64,000 nt of DNA from Balneolaceae bacterium UBA2956 (lineage in GTDB: Bacteria; Bacteroidota; Rhodothermia; Balneolales; Balneolaceae), in contig DEBM01000029.1 in assembly GCA_002348545.1 (NCBI GenBank), positions 30,194-94,193 of the forward strand, written 5' to 3'. A program made the position numbers and the translations under genes. Positions 44,601 through 53,432 of the stretch are shown here, in pieces. Under the pieces are notes generated by a model. That model saw nothing but the letters and a program-made list of their open reading frames with translations. It was not told the origin of the DNA and searched no databases. Position 1 is the stretch's first letter. Every line of letters begins with the position of its first letter.

Positions 44601-44915
44601 AAGACTCTTTTTGAGCGTGCACAATCAATGATGAAAGCCATGACGGAAATAGAGGAGGCATTGGTTCAAACCAAAGCGGAAGCAACGCAGGATGTGTTGA
44701 ACTTTCCAATACGCTTGAACAATAAGTTAGCGGCGCTCAAAAGTACAGTTGCTACCGGTTATGGCCGTCCTACAGCTCAACAGTATGCTGTCTATGATGA
44801 CCTGGCTTCAAAAACAGATGCGCATCTTATGCGGCTTCAAAAGATATGGGATGGAGAGTATACCGATATCTTAGAGGAGATTGAAAGGCCAGTCATGCCA
44901 ATAAATAATGATTAA
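41631..44915 (+). CDS. Large BNR/sortilin-like (VPS10 type) repeat protein, exported
   Basis: 1094 residues from ATG 41631. Upstream in-frame ATGs (such as at 41565) add little. A hydrophobic export signal lies around residues 21-43 (AILMTFFVLLMTVFPIIDMNA). The body has at least ten BNR-type loops (TDGGATW, TDAGKTW, KDGGKTW, VDGGESW, EDGGNNW, TDEGMSW, RDNGQSW, TNYGKSW among them), as in sortilin-like beta-propellers. A C-terminal helical part (about 950-1085) contains an alpha-helix-rich segment with LVQTINAKLDSTHKAI. No catalytic residues are recognised. Similar proteins are annotated as glycosyl-hydrolase or sortilin-like, but activity is unproven. It is 22 bases upstream of copA. Confidence 0.85.
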   Translation: MSASNAAFTLYLGRNIDPRAILMTFFVLLMTVFPIIDMNAQNRSRPSSGSEVIFGHGQEIENPNVNPAILGGLNYRNIGPFRGGRSVAVAGHDDQPYIYYTGFTGGGVYKTTDGGATWYNVSDGFFKTGSVGAIDVADSDPNVIYVGMGETDIRGNMSAGDGMYRSTDAGKTWTWLGLGETRFIGDIEIHPENPDVAWVAAMGKLFGPVESSERGIYKTKDGGKTWNKVLFKDAKTGAVDIAVDPNNPRILFAAMWEAYRSPWEMSSGGEGSGLYKSVDGGESWTEITQNPGMPKGLVGKIGVSVSPANSNRVFAIVENATGGGLFRSEDGGNNWRRVSANRNLRQRAWYYSKVVADPVNEDVVYVLNVGFWKSKDGGVNFDRIGTPHGDHHDLWIATNNPERMVVADDGGGQVTYNGGEGWSSYYTSATAQIYQVVTDNQFPYMIYGAQQDNSTFAIRSRTSGGSIGERDWWPVAGGESGYIAPDPENPNVTFGGSYGGYLNKYDSELGLSDRIDVWPDNPMGGGAKDAKYRFQWTFPIVISPHNPNVLYATSQHVHRSTDEGMSWETISPDLTRDDSKKQDESGGPITKDDTSVEYYNTIFSFVESPIEPGLLWAGADDGLIYVSRDNGQSWENVTPKDMPEAMISIIDASHHAAGTAYMAATRYKFGDFSPMLYKTTNYGKSWAKIITGIPSMDFTRAIREDPNRSGLLYAGTETGVYVSFNAGERWQSLQLNLPAVPITDLAVHKRDKDLIIATQGRSFWILDDLPVLHQLQDDILADQHYLFDPEDPYLFGGRSWGSSATAGQNPQGGAVVYYYLAGNEDQEIKLEFVDMREQVVQSYSSKEDVRGRSVRESTLFYEDEQQTFRGSLGDKAGLHSYVWGLDYPGVTNIDGLQILWAGSTAGPRALPGTYTVRMYVGEGLVGEQEFEVKKDPRLEQISQEDLVAQFELVQTINAKLDSTHKAINKIRSVREEFREQMGSLGTDETSKTLFERAQSMMKAMTEIEEALVQTKAEATQDVLNFPIRLNNKLAALKSTVATGYGRPTAQQYAVYDDLASKTDAHLMRLQKIWDGEYTDILEEIERPVMPINND

Positions 44916-44937
44916 GTAGATTTGTACCTTACAGGGT

Positions 44938-47241
44938 ATGATCAAAGAAGCATTCCCTGTAACTGGTATGAACTGCGCAGCTTGTGCTGCCAGCGTTGAG
45001 AGTATTTTATCTCACACAAAAGGGGTTCAGCAAGCAGAGGTTAATTTTGCCACTGAGCTGGTGTGGGTAGAATATGAGGAGACCTTATCACCACAAAATC
45101 TTCATGAAGCTTTAAATAAGGTGGGATATGGACTTCTTTGGTCCGACGATTGCACGGGCGATGAACTTGCAGAGGCTCAAAAAAAAGCCCAAGCAGGGTA
45201 TTATCAACAGGTAAAAATTCGAACGGTTGCTTCTGTTTTAATGAGTATACCAGTAGTTATTATTGGAATGGGTTTTATTGATTGGAAATCTGGGCAATGG
45301 ATTTCATTGGTGCTATCAATACCGGTATTGTTTTATTTTGGGCGCCATTTTTATGTGAATGCATGGAAACAAGCTAGACATGGCCAATCAAACATGGATA
45401 CTTTAGTGGCTCTCAGCACGGGTATCGCTTTTTTGTTTAGCTTCTTTAATACCCTATTTCCTCAAGTACTCTCATCCAGGGGGTACGAGGTTCATGTATA
45501 CTATGAGGCTGCTGTTGTCATTATAGCCTTTGTATCACTTGGAAAATGGCTCGAAGAACATGCTAAATTTAATACATCCACAGCCTTAAACAAACTCATA
45601 GACCTTCAGCCTAAAGATGTACACCTATGGATGGCTAAGAATGGTGCTGATAATTCGTTAATATCCAATAATTTTGACGTTCAGCAAGGTGAAGAGCAAG
45701 TAGTTCCATTAAAATGGGTGAAAGAGGGACAGATTATTATCGTCCGACCTGGAGAATATGTACCTGTAGATGGAAAAGTCATTTTTGGGGAATCGTATGT
45801 TGATGAGAGTATGATTACGGGCGAGCCTATAGGGGTCTTAAAAAAGAAGGAAGAACGAGTCTTAGCTGGCACGATTAACCAGAAAGGAAGTTTTTATTTT
45901 ATCGCTGAAAAAGTAGGTAAGCAAACATATTTATCCCAAATAATTTCTCGTGTTCAGCAGGCGCAAGGAAGTAAGGCTCCAGTTCAAAAGTTAGTAGATC
46001 GCATTGCGGGGATATTTGTACCTGTTGTTTTAGGAATTGCGGTGTTGAGTTTGGTTACATGGATTGTAATTGGTGGACAGGCTGTGGTTACTCAGGCTAT
46101 TTTAGTTGCGGTGGCGGTACTAGTCATTGCCTGTCCATGCGCATTGGGTTTAGCTACACCTACGGCCATAATGGTGGGCATTGGTAAGGGCGCAGAGCAT
46201 CAAATTTTAATAAAAGATGCTCAAAGTCTGGAGCTTGCACACAAAGTAGACACGGTTGTCTTAGATAAGACAGGAACACTTACTCAAGGTCAACCAGCCA
46301 TAACAAATGAAAGGTGGTTCTTAGACGGGTTAGAAAAAGAACAATCGAATATAGCAGCAATAATTTGGGCTATTGAAAACCAATCGGAACATCCTTTATC
46401 AGAAGCTTTTTTGGCTTATTTTGAGTCCGATTATACTGCTACTGAAGATAATATTAGCGTGATTCGTTTCGAAAGCATCACGGGGAAGGGGGTACAAGCA
46501 GAAGATCAGGAGGGCAATAGCTACGCGTTAGGTAGTCTTTCCTATTTGCAAAATCGATATAAAAATAACTGGAACACCAAAATACTAACCACTCAAGAGG
46601 ATTTGCTTAGGCAATGGGAAAGTCAGGCTAAAACCGTGATTGGATTTGTAATGAATGAAAAATTACGCGCTTATTTTGCTTTATCCGATCCACTGAAGGC
46701 AACGGCTAAAAGTGGTGTTGATGCCTTATTTCGTCAGGGTTTGCGGGTTATCATGTTATCTGGTGATAGTACCATGACGGTCGAAGCGGTGGCAAAAAAG
46801 CTTGGAATTGTAGAGATCTGGGCCCAGATGTCACCAGAGCAAAAAGCACAGAAAATAAGAGCCTTACAGGCAGAAGAACATATCGTAGCTATGGTAGGTG
46901 ATGGGATTAATGATTCCGAAGCCCTAGCTGCCGCCGATGTGAGTGTGGCCATGGGAAAGGGTTCAGATATTGCGATGGAAGTGGCAAAAGTGACCTTGAT
47001 TTCCTCTGACCCAGGATTGGTAGCTAAGGCATTTAAGCTTTCTCATTTGACCGTTCGTGGAATTCGTCAGAACCTTTTTTGGGCGTTTATTTATAATACC
47101 GTTGGAATTCCTATAGCCGCCGGAGTACTTTATCCATTTAATGGTTTCTTGCTAGATCCTATGATAGCAGGTGCTGCTATGGCATTTAGTTCAGTATCGG
47201 TGGTAATGAACAGCCTTCTATTAAAAACTAAACAACTTTAA
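44938..47241 (+). CDS. copA: Copper-translocating P-type ATPase (CopA)
   Basis: 767 residues. An N-terminal HMA domain has GMNCAACAASVE. Eight membrane helices surround the actuator (DGKVIFGESYVDESMITGEP, in place of TGES), the ion-binding CPC motif (IACPCALGLATPTA, about residue 398), the phosphorylation site DKTGTLT (Asp443), the HP motif SEHPLSEA, and the hinge MVGDGINDSEAL. The last helices contain YNTVGIP and MAFSSVSVVMNS, matching the Cu(I) subgroup (PIB-1). It exports Cu+ from the cytoplasm. The next gene encodes a small HMA protein that could be its copper chaperone. Confidence 0.95.
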   Translation: MIKEAFPVTGMNCAACAASVESILSHTKGVQQAEVNFATELVWVEYEETLSPQNLHEALNKVGYGLLWSDDCTGDELAEAQKKAQAGYYQQVKIRTVASVLMSIPVVIIGMGFIDWKSGQWISLVLSIPVLFYFGRHFYVNAWKQARHGQSNMDTLVALSTGIAFLFSFFNTLFPQVLSSRGYEVHVYYEAAVVIIAFVSLGKWLEEHAKFNTSTALNKLIDLQPKDVHLWMAKNGADNSLISNNFDVQQGEEQVVPLKWVKEGQIIIVRPGEYVPVDGKVIFGESYVDESMITGEPIGVLKKKEERVLAGTINQKGSFYFIAEKVGKQTYLSQIISRVQQAQGSKAPVQKLVDRIAGIFVPVVLGIAVLSLVTWIVIGGQAVVTQAILVAVAVLVIACPCALGLATPTAIMVGIGKGAEHQILIKDAQSLELAHKVDTVVLDKTGTLTQGQPAITNERWFLDGLEKEQSNIAAIIWAIENQSEHPLSEAFLAYFESDYTATEDNISVIRFESITGKGVQAEDQEGNSYALGSLSYLQNRYKNNWNTKILTTQEDLLRQWESQAKTVIGFVMNEKLRAYFALSDPLKATAKSGVDALFRQGLRVIMLSGDSTMTVEAVAKKLGIVEIWAQMSPEQKAQKIRALQAEEHIVAMVGDGINDSEALAAADVSVAMGKGSDIAMEVAKVTLISSDPGLVAKAFKLSHLTVRGIRQNLFWAFIYNTVGIPIAAGVLYPFNGFLLDPMIAGAAMAFSSVSVVMNSLLLKTKQL

Positions 47242-47256
47242 ACCCATGGAGTATAT

Positions 47257-47502
47257 TTGAAGATTTTAACATTTACATCAAACATAGCTTGCAATGGATG
47301 CGTGTCTAAAGTTAAACCATTTTTAGATGAGCTTGAGGGGGTTACTAAATGGGAAGTGGATATAGAAAATCCGCAAAAAATTCTCAGTGTACAAAGTAAT
47401 GAACTAAGCGCCGATCAGATTCAAGAAGCTGTAATTAAAGCTGGATACCAGTTGGAAGAACTACTAAATTCATCTAACCCAAGTTCTAACGATGATTTCT
47501 AA
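47257..47502 (+). CDS. Small HMA-domain copper chaperone (CopZ-like)
   Basis: 81 residues with one HMA fold: IACNGC at 10-15 gives the metal-binding CxxC, followed by VKPFLDELEGVTKWEVDIENPQ. The start is a TTG at 47257 with GGAG five bases upstream (47248-47251); the nearby ATG at 47246 is out of frame. An unusual start codon like this lowers translation. It lies 15 bases after copA and overlaps alkD by 11 bases. It would hand copper to the ATPase. Confidence 0.85.
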   Translation: MKILTFTSNIACNGCVSKVKPFLDELEGVTKWEVDIENPQKILSVQSNELSADQIQEAVIKAGYQLEELLNSSNPSSNDDF

Positions 47503-48211
47503 TGAATACATAATAGAACTGTTAAGACAAGAAATTAGCGAGGAGTATGCAAAGCGTGTGCAAGGTTTCTTTAAAACCGGAAAAGGGCAATATGGAGAGG
47601 GAGATATTTTTTGGGGTATTCGGGTGCCGTTTCAACGCGCAATTGCGAAAAAAGTTAGGCGGGATTTCTCCCCTAATCAGTGGCCGGTACTAATTGAACA
47701 CCCTGTTCATGAGGTGCGCTTAACAGCGCTTTTTATTTTGATACATTGGTATGAATCGGCTAAGAGTGAGAAAGAAAAAGAAAAGTGGGTGCAGTTGTAT
47801 ATCGATTATAGGTATCATATAAACAATTGGGACTTAGTAGATGCTTCGGCGCATAAGATTTTGGGCGATTGGTTCTGGGATAGAGACCGTAGCCTTCTTA
47901 AGGATTGGGTAGTTTCGCAGAATTTATGGGAGGTACGTATTGCGGTGGTAAGCACTTATCGGTTTATTAAAAGGGGAGATTTCAGTAGTACACTTTGGAT
48001 GGGGCAACGATTATTAAATCATTCTCATGACCTTATTCAAAAGGCTGTAGGCTGGATGCTACGAGAAGTAGGTAAAATGGAGGAGGAAGTTTTGTTAGAA
48101 TTTCTTGATAATCACTGTACTATCATGCCAAGAACGATGCTTAGATATGCTACTGAGAAACTGAATGAGCCCCTCAGAAAAGCGTATTTGTTAGGGGAAG
48201 TAAAAAATTAA
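47492..48211 (+). CDS. DNA alkylation repair protein, AlkD-like (HEAT-like)
   Basis: 239 residues. The helical-repeat glycosylase family AlkD is recognisable by GVRVPFQRAIAKK-like GIRVPFQRAIAKKVRR, HPVHEVRLTALFILIHWYE, NNWDLVDASAHKILGDWFWD (the motif with the catalytic Asp), and SQNLWEVRIAVVSTYRFIKRG. It removes alkylated bases such as 7-methylguanine or 3-methyladenine. It is co-transcribed with copA and the copper chaperone by position (11-base overlap), an arrangement with no obvious functional link. Confidence 0.9.
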   Translation: MISNEYIIELLRQEISEEYAKRVQGFFKTGKGQYGEGDIFWGIRVPFQRAIAKKVRRDFSPNQWPVLIEHPVHEVRLTALFILIHWYESAKSEKEKEKWVQLYIDYRYHINNWDLVDASAHKILGDWFWDRDRSLLKDWVVSQNLWEVRIAVVSTYRFIKRGDFSSTLWMGQRLLNHSHDLIQKAVGWMLREVGKMEEEVLLEFLDNHCTIMPRTMLRYATEKLNEPLRKAYLLGEVKN

Positions 48212-48255
48212 TTGAATCCTCATCTTCGCTTGTATAACTGTTATATTTCGGGATA

Positions 48256-50799
48256 ATGATACAACCATACTTCATATTTCGAATTTTAAGACGTGTTTTT
48301 AAACGATTGAGTTTTTTTTTAACACTAATCTTTAGTTTAATAATTAGTTCGGCAATCTACGCTGTATACCCTGTCCCTAAAGAGGATGAAGCCATTGTAT
48401 TGTTAGTGCTGGATATTAAAGATGAAGCTCCCATAATTGGAGTTATATTTTGGAGCAAAAAAGCAGCAATTTCTGAAATTAGTAATGTTAAAGGGCGTGT
48501 TCGAATTGATCGTTTTAAAGGTCAAGATAAAATTGAAATTCAGGCTCTAGGATATCAAAAAAAGATATTGAGTTACCAAGAATTAAGTGCGCTGGATGAT
48601 ACTTTATATATGGAGCCAGAAATTTTTCAACTAGAAAATATAGTCGTTTCTGCCACTCGATGGAGACAAAATTACACTTCGGTTTCGCAGGCTATTTCAG
48701 TCATAGAGCCGGAAGTAATACGACGCCGTCAGCCACAAACAATGGCAGATGCGCTTGGGCTAAGCGGTAAGGTTTTCATTCAAAAAAGCCAGCAAGGGGG
48801 TGGTAGCCCTATGATTCGTGGCTTTGCAACTAATCGTCTACTGTATAGTGTAGATGGAATTCGTATGAATACGGCTATTTTTAGAAGCGGTAACATACAG
48901 AATGTCATTAATCTGGATCCTTTTTCCATGCAACGTTCCGAAATACTATTTGGCCCTAGTTCAGTGATGTATGGAAGTGATGCCATTGGTGGGGTAATGA
49001 GTTTTGAGACATTAACCCCAGAATTTGCTTTGGAAAGCGTAAGAAATATATTTAATCCCATTGCCAGCGGGAAAGCTATAATTCGAGGGATATCGGCTAA
49101 TAATGAACGTACTGGACATCTGAATGTACAACTAGGATGGAATAAATGGGCATGGCTGGGAAGCATAAGCCGATGGCAGTATGGCCACCTTAGGCAAGGT
49201 TCAAATGGCCCTGAAGATTATGTAAAAAATTATTACGTAGATCATTGGCAAGGTACCTTTCAACCTCTTATTAATGGCCAAGTTCCTGACGAAATAGTTG
49301 AGCAGAGCGATCCTTTACTACAAATACCTTCAGGTTATGATCAGTGGAATACTTTGCAAAAAATTCGCTGGCAACCATTGGATCAAATGGATGTACAATA
49401 CACTTTTCAATTTTCAGAAACTTCGAATTATGGGCGATATGATCGTCACCTTCGGTTGCGAGATGGATTGCCATGGTATGCACAATGGGATTATGGTCCT
49501 CAGGGATGGAAGATGCATTTATTATCGCTAAAAATAAGAGGTGGTATGAATGAGACTATTTATGATCAATTAGTCATAAAAGGAGCCAGGCAGTATTTTT
49601 GGGAAAGTAGAATGAGTAGAAATTTTGGAGAGCTATTTGTTGAACAGCAAGACGAACTAGTCCATGCAAATTCCATTCATATAGACGCTATTAAATGGTT
49701 AAATGAAAATATATTGCTTAGTTATGGTGTGGAATGGGTACAAAACAAGGTGAATTCTGAAGGAGTTATACAGCAACTTTACGTAGAAAAATCCCAACCT
49801 GGTTTGGCTAGATATCCTGATGCAACCTGGACATCTTCAGCTTATTTCTTTCATTCAGACATCCAAATAAATACGAATACCAAATTACAAGCTGGCTTAC
49901 GGTATAACACCTATTATATTAACGCACAATTTGGAGACTCAGATCGTCTAGATATAGAGTTAATAGATACAGTAAACCTTAGCGATCGAGCCCTCGTGGG
50001 GTCCCTTGGGCTTATTAGCCGGCCCAACAATGATTGGGTGCTTAAGCTAAATATCGGAACCGCCTTCCGATCCCCGAATGTAGATGATATGGGAAAGGTA
50101 TTTGACTCAGAGCCAGGAGCGGTAACGGTACCTAACCCGAAGCTCAAAGCTGAATATGCTTGGAATATAGATCTAGGTATAGTTCATAGAGTGTTGAGCG
50201 GGCTCAGGCTTGAAATGAATGCGTATTGGACTCATTTGGAAGATGCAATGGTACGTAGAGATTATTCACTTAATGGACAAACCACCATGCTTTATAATGG
50301 TATCAATAGTAGGATACAGGCAATACAAAATGCGGCCTTTGCTCAAGTTTATGGCTTACAATGGAGTTTGGATGCTCAACTGAGTATTCGATGGATTCTA
50401 AACACACGAATAAACCTACAAAAAGGAGAGGAAGAACTAGACAATGGCTCATTTAGCCCATCTAGACATGTGGCTCCATTATTTGGGGAGAATAGTCTTA
50501 CTTATGAATATGACAGATGGTCTGTTAGCCTTATACATCGTTTTCAGGGTGCTATGGCATATGATCAAATGGCGGTAACAGAACGTGGAAAAATAGAAAT
50601 TTATGCGCTGGATACCCAGGGTTTACCCTATGTCCCATCTTGGCAGATATGGAATCTAGTTGGTCAATGGGAGTTTGCTGAATGGGGACAGCTATTATTT
50701 AGAGGGGAAAACCTCAGCGATCAGCGCTATCGTCCGTATGGTTCAGGTATTTCAGCAGCCGCTCGCAGTATTCAAATTGGATTAAGTCTTCGTTTTTAA
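48256..50799 (+). CDS. TonB-dependent receptor with N-terminal carboxypeptidase-like domain
   Basis: 847 residues. Membrane-like segment at residues 19-36 serves as a signal peptide. Residues about 45-115 form a carboxypeptidase-regulatory-like beta domain. The plug domain follows (IVVSATRWRQNYTSVSQAISVIEPEVIRRRQPQTM, MIRGFATNRLLYSVDGIRMN, SDAIGGVMSFET) and then the barrel, ending in LRF with a terminal Phe. The FRAPNVDDMGKVFD-like FRSPNVDDMGKVFDSEPGAV is characteristic of haem/haemoglobin or metal receptors, but the ligand is uncertain. It starts 44 bases after alkD in the same run as copA, which may hint at a metal-related role (inference). Confidence 0.88.
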   Translation: MIQPYFIFRILRRVFKRLSFFLTLIFSLIISSAIYAVYPVPKEDEAIVLLVLDIKDEAPIIGVIFWSKKAAISEISNVKGRVRIDRFKGQDKIEIQALGYQKKILSYQELSALDDTLYMEPEIFQLENIVVSATRWRQNYTSVSQAISVIEPEVIRRRQPQTMADALGLSGKVFIQKSQQGGGSPMIRGFATNRLLYSVDGIRMNTAIFRSGNIQNVINLDPFSMQRSEILFGPSSVMYGSDAIGGVMSFETLTPEFALESVRNIFNPIASGKAIIRGISANNERTGHLNVQLGWNKWAWLGSISRWQYGHLRQGSNGPEDYVKNYYVDHWQGTFQPLINGQVPDEIVEQSDPLLQIPSGYDQWNTLQKIRWQPLDQMDVQYTFQFSETSNYGRYDRHLRLRDGLPWYAQWDYGPQGWKMHLLSLKIRGGMNETIYDQLVIKGARQYFWESRMSRNFGELFVEQQDELVHANSIHIDAIKWLNENILLSYGVEWVQNKVNSEGVIQQLYVEKSQPGLARYPDATWTSSAYFFHSDIQINTNTKLQAGLRYNTYYINAQFGDSDRLDIELIDTVNLSDRALVGSLGLISRPNNDWVLKLNIGTAFRSPNVDDMGKVFDSEPGAVTVPNPKLKAEYAWNIDLGIVHRVLSGLRLEMNAYWTHLEDAMVRRDYSLNGQTTMLYNGINSRIQAIQNAAFAQVYGLQWSLDAQLSIRWILNTRINLQKGEEELDNGSFSPSRHVAPLFGENSLTYEYDRWSVSLIHRFQGAMAYDQMAVTERGKIEIYALDTQGLPYVPSWQIWNLVGQWEFAEWGQLLFRGENLSDQRYRPYGSGISAAARSIQIGLSLRF

Positions 50800-50852
50800 A
50801 CTTATCAAATCTTTTTATATACTTTTTTCTAAGATCCAAGCTTAAAGACTAA

Positions 50853-52016
50853 TTAAACTCCATTCATTAGAGGTTCATTTATGGCCCGAATACTGGAGTT
50901 GGGGAGTCCTTCTGGATAATGTAGTTTAACCGCGTCAATGGCTTCGAGAACGAGTTCTAGGTGAAGTTTTTTGGAGCGATTGTAAAACTCTTGAGCTTGC
51001 TGGCTAAGCTTGGGTTTTCCGTGTAATGGTTTGTCGCTTATGCTGAGTAATGTAGCATGAGGGACACGGTATCTAAAACCATTGGTTGCAACAGTGGCAG
51101 ATTCCATATCTATGGCAATGCTACGGCTTTGATGAATTTTTTGAATTGTTTCATTTGAGGAAAATTCCCAGTTTCTATTGGCGGTCGTGAATACTGTCCC
51201 TATACGGTGTTCAATCCCGCGCTTGTCTAACGCCTGTTTTAAATAGCTATTGAGAAGATAATTGGGACTAACAGGATTCCCGATTGGAAAAATATCGTCC
51301 AGAACGCGGTCATCACGATAGTATCCGTTAGCTAATACAAAATCCCCAATCTGTTGATGATTTCGTAGACCTCCACAATGCCCAACCATGATCATGGCGT
51401 CGGGTCGTAAAACGGCGACATGATCCGTTATGGTTTTGGCATTAGAGGGCCCAACACCAATATTGATCAAGCTTATGCCCGTATTGTTGGGTTGTACCCA
51501 GTGGTAAGCGGGCATTTGTACTGATTCATTTTTTGGCAAAACAGCATTAGGAAATTTCTCTGTAAAGACTTTTACATGCATGTTGTAATTGGTGAAGAGA
51601 ATGTACCGTTGAAAAAGTTCTGGTAGAGTTCCTGTGTAATGTAGTAACCTGTTAATAGAGAGGTCTACGCGCTCAGGGGAAAACAAAAACAATTTCTTTT
51701 TAGTAAAATCCCATTCTCTTTCGTCAATATGCGACAATAAACTAGGGTCATCTAGTGCAATACGAGCTCTTTTTTGATTTAATTGTACGGAAGCACCTTT
51801 TTTAAGAAGACGGTATAGTTCACGAATTAAGTACCAGTAAAATACTTTTGGGTGGGCCATTTCACCGCTAAGCCTTGGATTGTGTTTGGAATACTCTCGG
51901 TAAATTTCTAAATGGGGATAAAACCCTTCGTCAAATAATTGTTCCATACACTCGCAAAGCGATTTAACATCTTTTTTAGTAAATGAATCAGCAGTGATGG
52001 ACATAATTTTTTTCAT
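50853..52016 (-). CDS. amn: AMP nucleosidase
   Basis: 387 residues, shorter than E. coli Amn (484), with the N-terminal part reduced. The C-terminal nucleoside-phosphorylase-like domain shows INIGVGPSNAKTITDHVAVLRPDAMIMVGHCGGLRNHQQIGDFVLANGYYRDD and AIDMESATVATNGFRYRVPHATLLSISDKPLHGKPK; the catalytic Asp is in the ISDKP segment. It hydrolyses AMP to adenine and ribose-5-phosphate. It is a single gene convergent with the TonB receptor gene. Confidence 0.93.
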   Translation of the reverse strand: MKKIMSITADSFTKKDVKSLCECMEQLFDEGFYPHLEIYREYSKHNPRLSGEMAHPKVFYWYLIRELYRLLKKGASVQLNQKRARIALDDPSLLSHIDEREWDFTKKKLFLFSPERVDLSINRLLHYTGTLPELFQRYILFTNYNMHVKVFTEKFPNAVLPKNESVQMPAYHWVQPNNTGISLINIGVGPSNAKTITDHVAVLRPDAMIMVGHCGGLRNHQQIGDFVLANGYYRDDRVLDDIFPIGNPVSPNYLLNSYLKQALDKRGIEHRIGTVFTTANRNWEFSSNETIQKIHQSRSIAIDMESATVATNGFRYRVPHATLLSISDKPLHGKPKLSQQAQEFYNRSKKLHLELVLEAIDAVKLHYPEGLPNSSIRAINEPLMNGV

Positions 52017-52124
52017 ACAACAATATAAACAAATTCTGTCTGAGGAGATAATGCAGTGATAGAAGCTAAAATACCATAGTTTTCTCCTAGACTAATTTCT
52101 AACCCTTTTTTTGATTAAGCAATT

Positions 52125-52688
52125 ATGAATATCGATTTCTTATTTACTATTGAGTCTTGGAATACCGAACAAGAACGTTCTCTTGCGGTTACTAATATAT
52201 TTGAATTAGTACAGCGAGATATGATATTGGGCTCGGAGCAGCATCGCGCGAGTTTTACAGTATTAAAAGCTCCAGATTGGGTTAATGTTATGGCGCTTAC
52301 AAAAGATCAAAAAGTAATATTAGTCGAACAGTATCGGTATGGAATTCAAGCTCCTACCTTGGAATTACCTGGAGGAGTATGTGACCCTGGAGAACTTCCA
52401 TTAGAAACTTCTAAGCGGGAATTACTTGAAGAAACTGGTTATATTTCTGAAGAGTGGGTTTCGCTAGGGAAAGTAAGTTCAAATCCAGCAATGCAAGATA
52501 ATTATACCCATAGTTTTTTAGCATTAAACTGTGAAAAAGTAGCCGAGCAAAAACTAGATGGAAATGAGCGTATATATGTCCATTTGATACCTGTAGCACA
52601 ATTTTTAGATAATGTAGAATCAGGAATTATACATCACGCTCTTGTCGCCGCAACCACTGCTAAATATCTCTTGCATTTGCGTGATTGA
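52125..52688 (+). CDS. NUDIX hydrolase (ADP-ribose pyrophosphatase-like)
   Basis: 187 residues with a perfect Nudix box: GGVCDPGELPLETSKRELLEETGY fits G-x5-E-x7-R-E-U-x-E-E-x-G-U. The preceding strand VEQYRYGIQAPTLELPGG is typical of ADP-ribose pyrophosphatases. The substrate is likely ADP-ribose or a similar nucleoside diphosphate derivative. It is divergent from amn, which makes ribose-5-phosphate, a loose metabolic neighbour. Confidence 0.88.
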   Translation: MNIDFLFTIESWNTEQERSLAVTNIFELVQRDMILGSEQHRASFTVLKAPDWVNVMALTKDQKVILVEQYRYGIQAPTLELPGGVCDPGELPLETSKRELLEETGYISEEWVSLGKVSSNPAMQDNYTHSFLALNCEKVAEQKLDGNERIYVHLIPVAQFLDNVESGIIHHALVAATTAKYLLHLRD

Positions 52689-52885
52689 TTCACTGGGTAT
52701 AATCAAGTGCGTAAAAGTGTTAAAAATAGTATGTGCTACTAGGTGAACGAATGAAGTGGGATAAACCGTTGTTGAAATTATGTCAAAGCGCAAAGTGAAT
52801 TTGAGGACTTTTCAATTAAGCGAGCAAAATTTTAAAGTTTAACGTGTCATATCAACCACAAAATAGATCAATGAGGAAATTATAA

Positions 52886-53359
52886 ATGATAGAGATTGGC
52901 AATAAAATAGATACCAATTTTTTGATAAAAACAGTGAAAGATGGTCAAGAAAATGAGCAGCTTTTTTCTACACTATTAGATCGCCCTACAATTGTTTCTG
53001 TGTACATGAAAAATAATACAGGTAGCTGTGACAAACAGACTGCCAGTCTTGCTGAGTATGCATCTTGGTTTGTAGAAAGAGGATATCAATTGATGGCATT
53101 AAGTAAAGATACTTGTGCCTCACATAAGAAATATGCCGATAAACAGGGTATTTCATTTAGCTTGTTATCTGACCCTGAACATGCATTTGCCAAGGCGACT
53201 GACTCAATGATAGAAAAAAAGATGTACGGGAAAGTTTATGAAGCCCCCTCCCGTTCAGCCTTTGTTATTGACACAGATGGTACTATTTTGGCTGTCATTG
53301 AAAAAGTAAATACTAAAGCGCATGCTGAGGAGCTAAAAAAACTAGTAGAAAGTTTGTAA
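52886..53359 (+). CDS. Peroxiredoxin (BCP/PrxQ-like)
   Basis: 157 residues with the thioredoxin-fold peroxiredoxin pattern. The peroxidatic Cys48 lies in MKNNTGSCDKQ. The usual P-x-x-x-T-x-x-C keeps its Thr and Cys but has Met where Pro is expected. The resolving Cys usual five residues later in PrxQ is a Thr here; Cys77 in LSKDTCASHKK lies in the D-S-x-x-S-H loop, so either Cys77 resolves or the enzyme is 1-Cys. The conserved Arg is in SRSAFVIDTDG. It would reduce peroxides with thioredoxin or another thiol. The upstream gap of 197 bases is AT-rich and empty. Confidence 0.85.
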   Translation: MIEIGNKIDTNFLIKTVKDGQENEQLFSTLLDRPTIVSVYMKNNTGSCDKQTASLAEYASWFVERGYQLMALSKDTCASHKKYADKQGISFSLLSDPEHAFAKATDSMIEKKMYGKVYEAPSRSAFVIDTDGTILAVIEKVNTKAHAEELKKLVESL

Positions 53360-53432
53360 TCTATTCCTTAAGAATATCAAACTAATTACTGCCCAACAAT
53401 TTATTTCTGTTTATATCCATTTAAAAAGGCCC

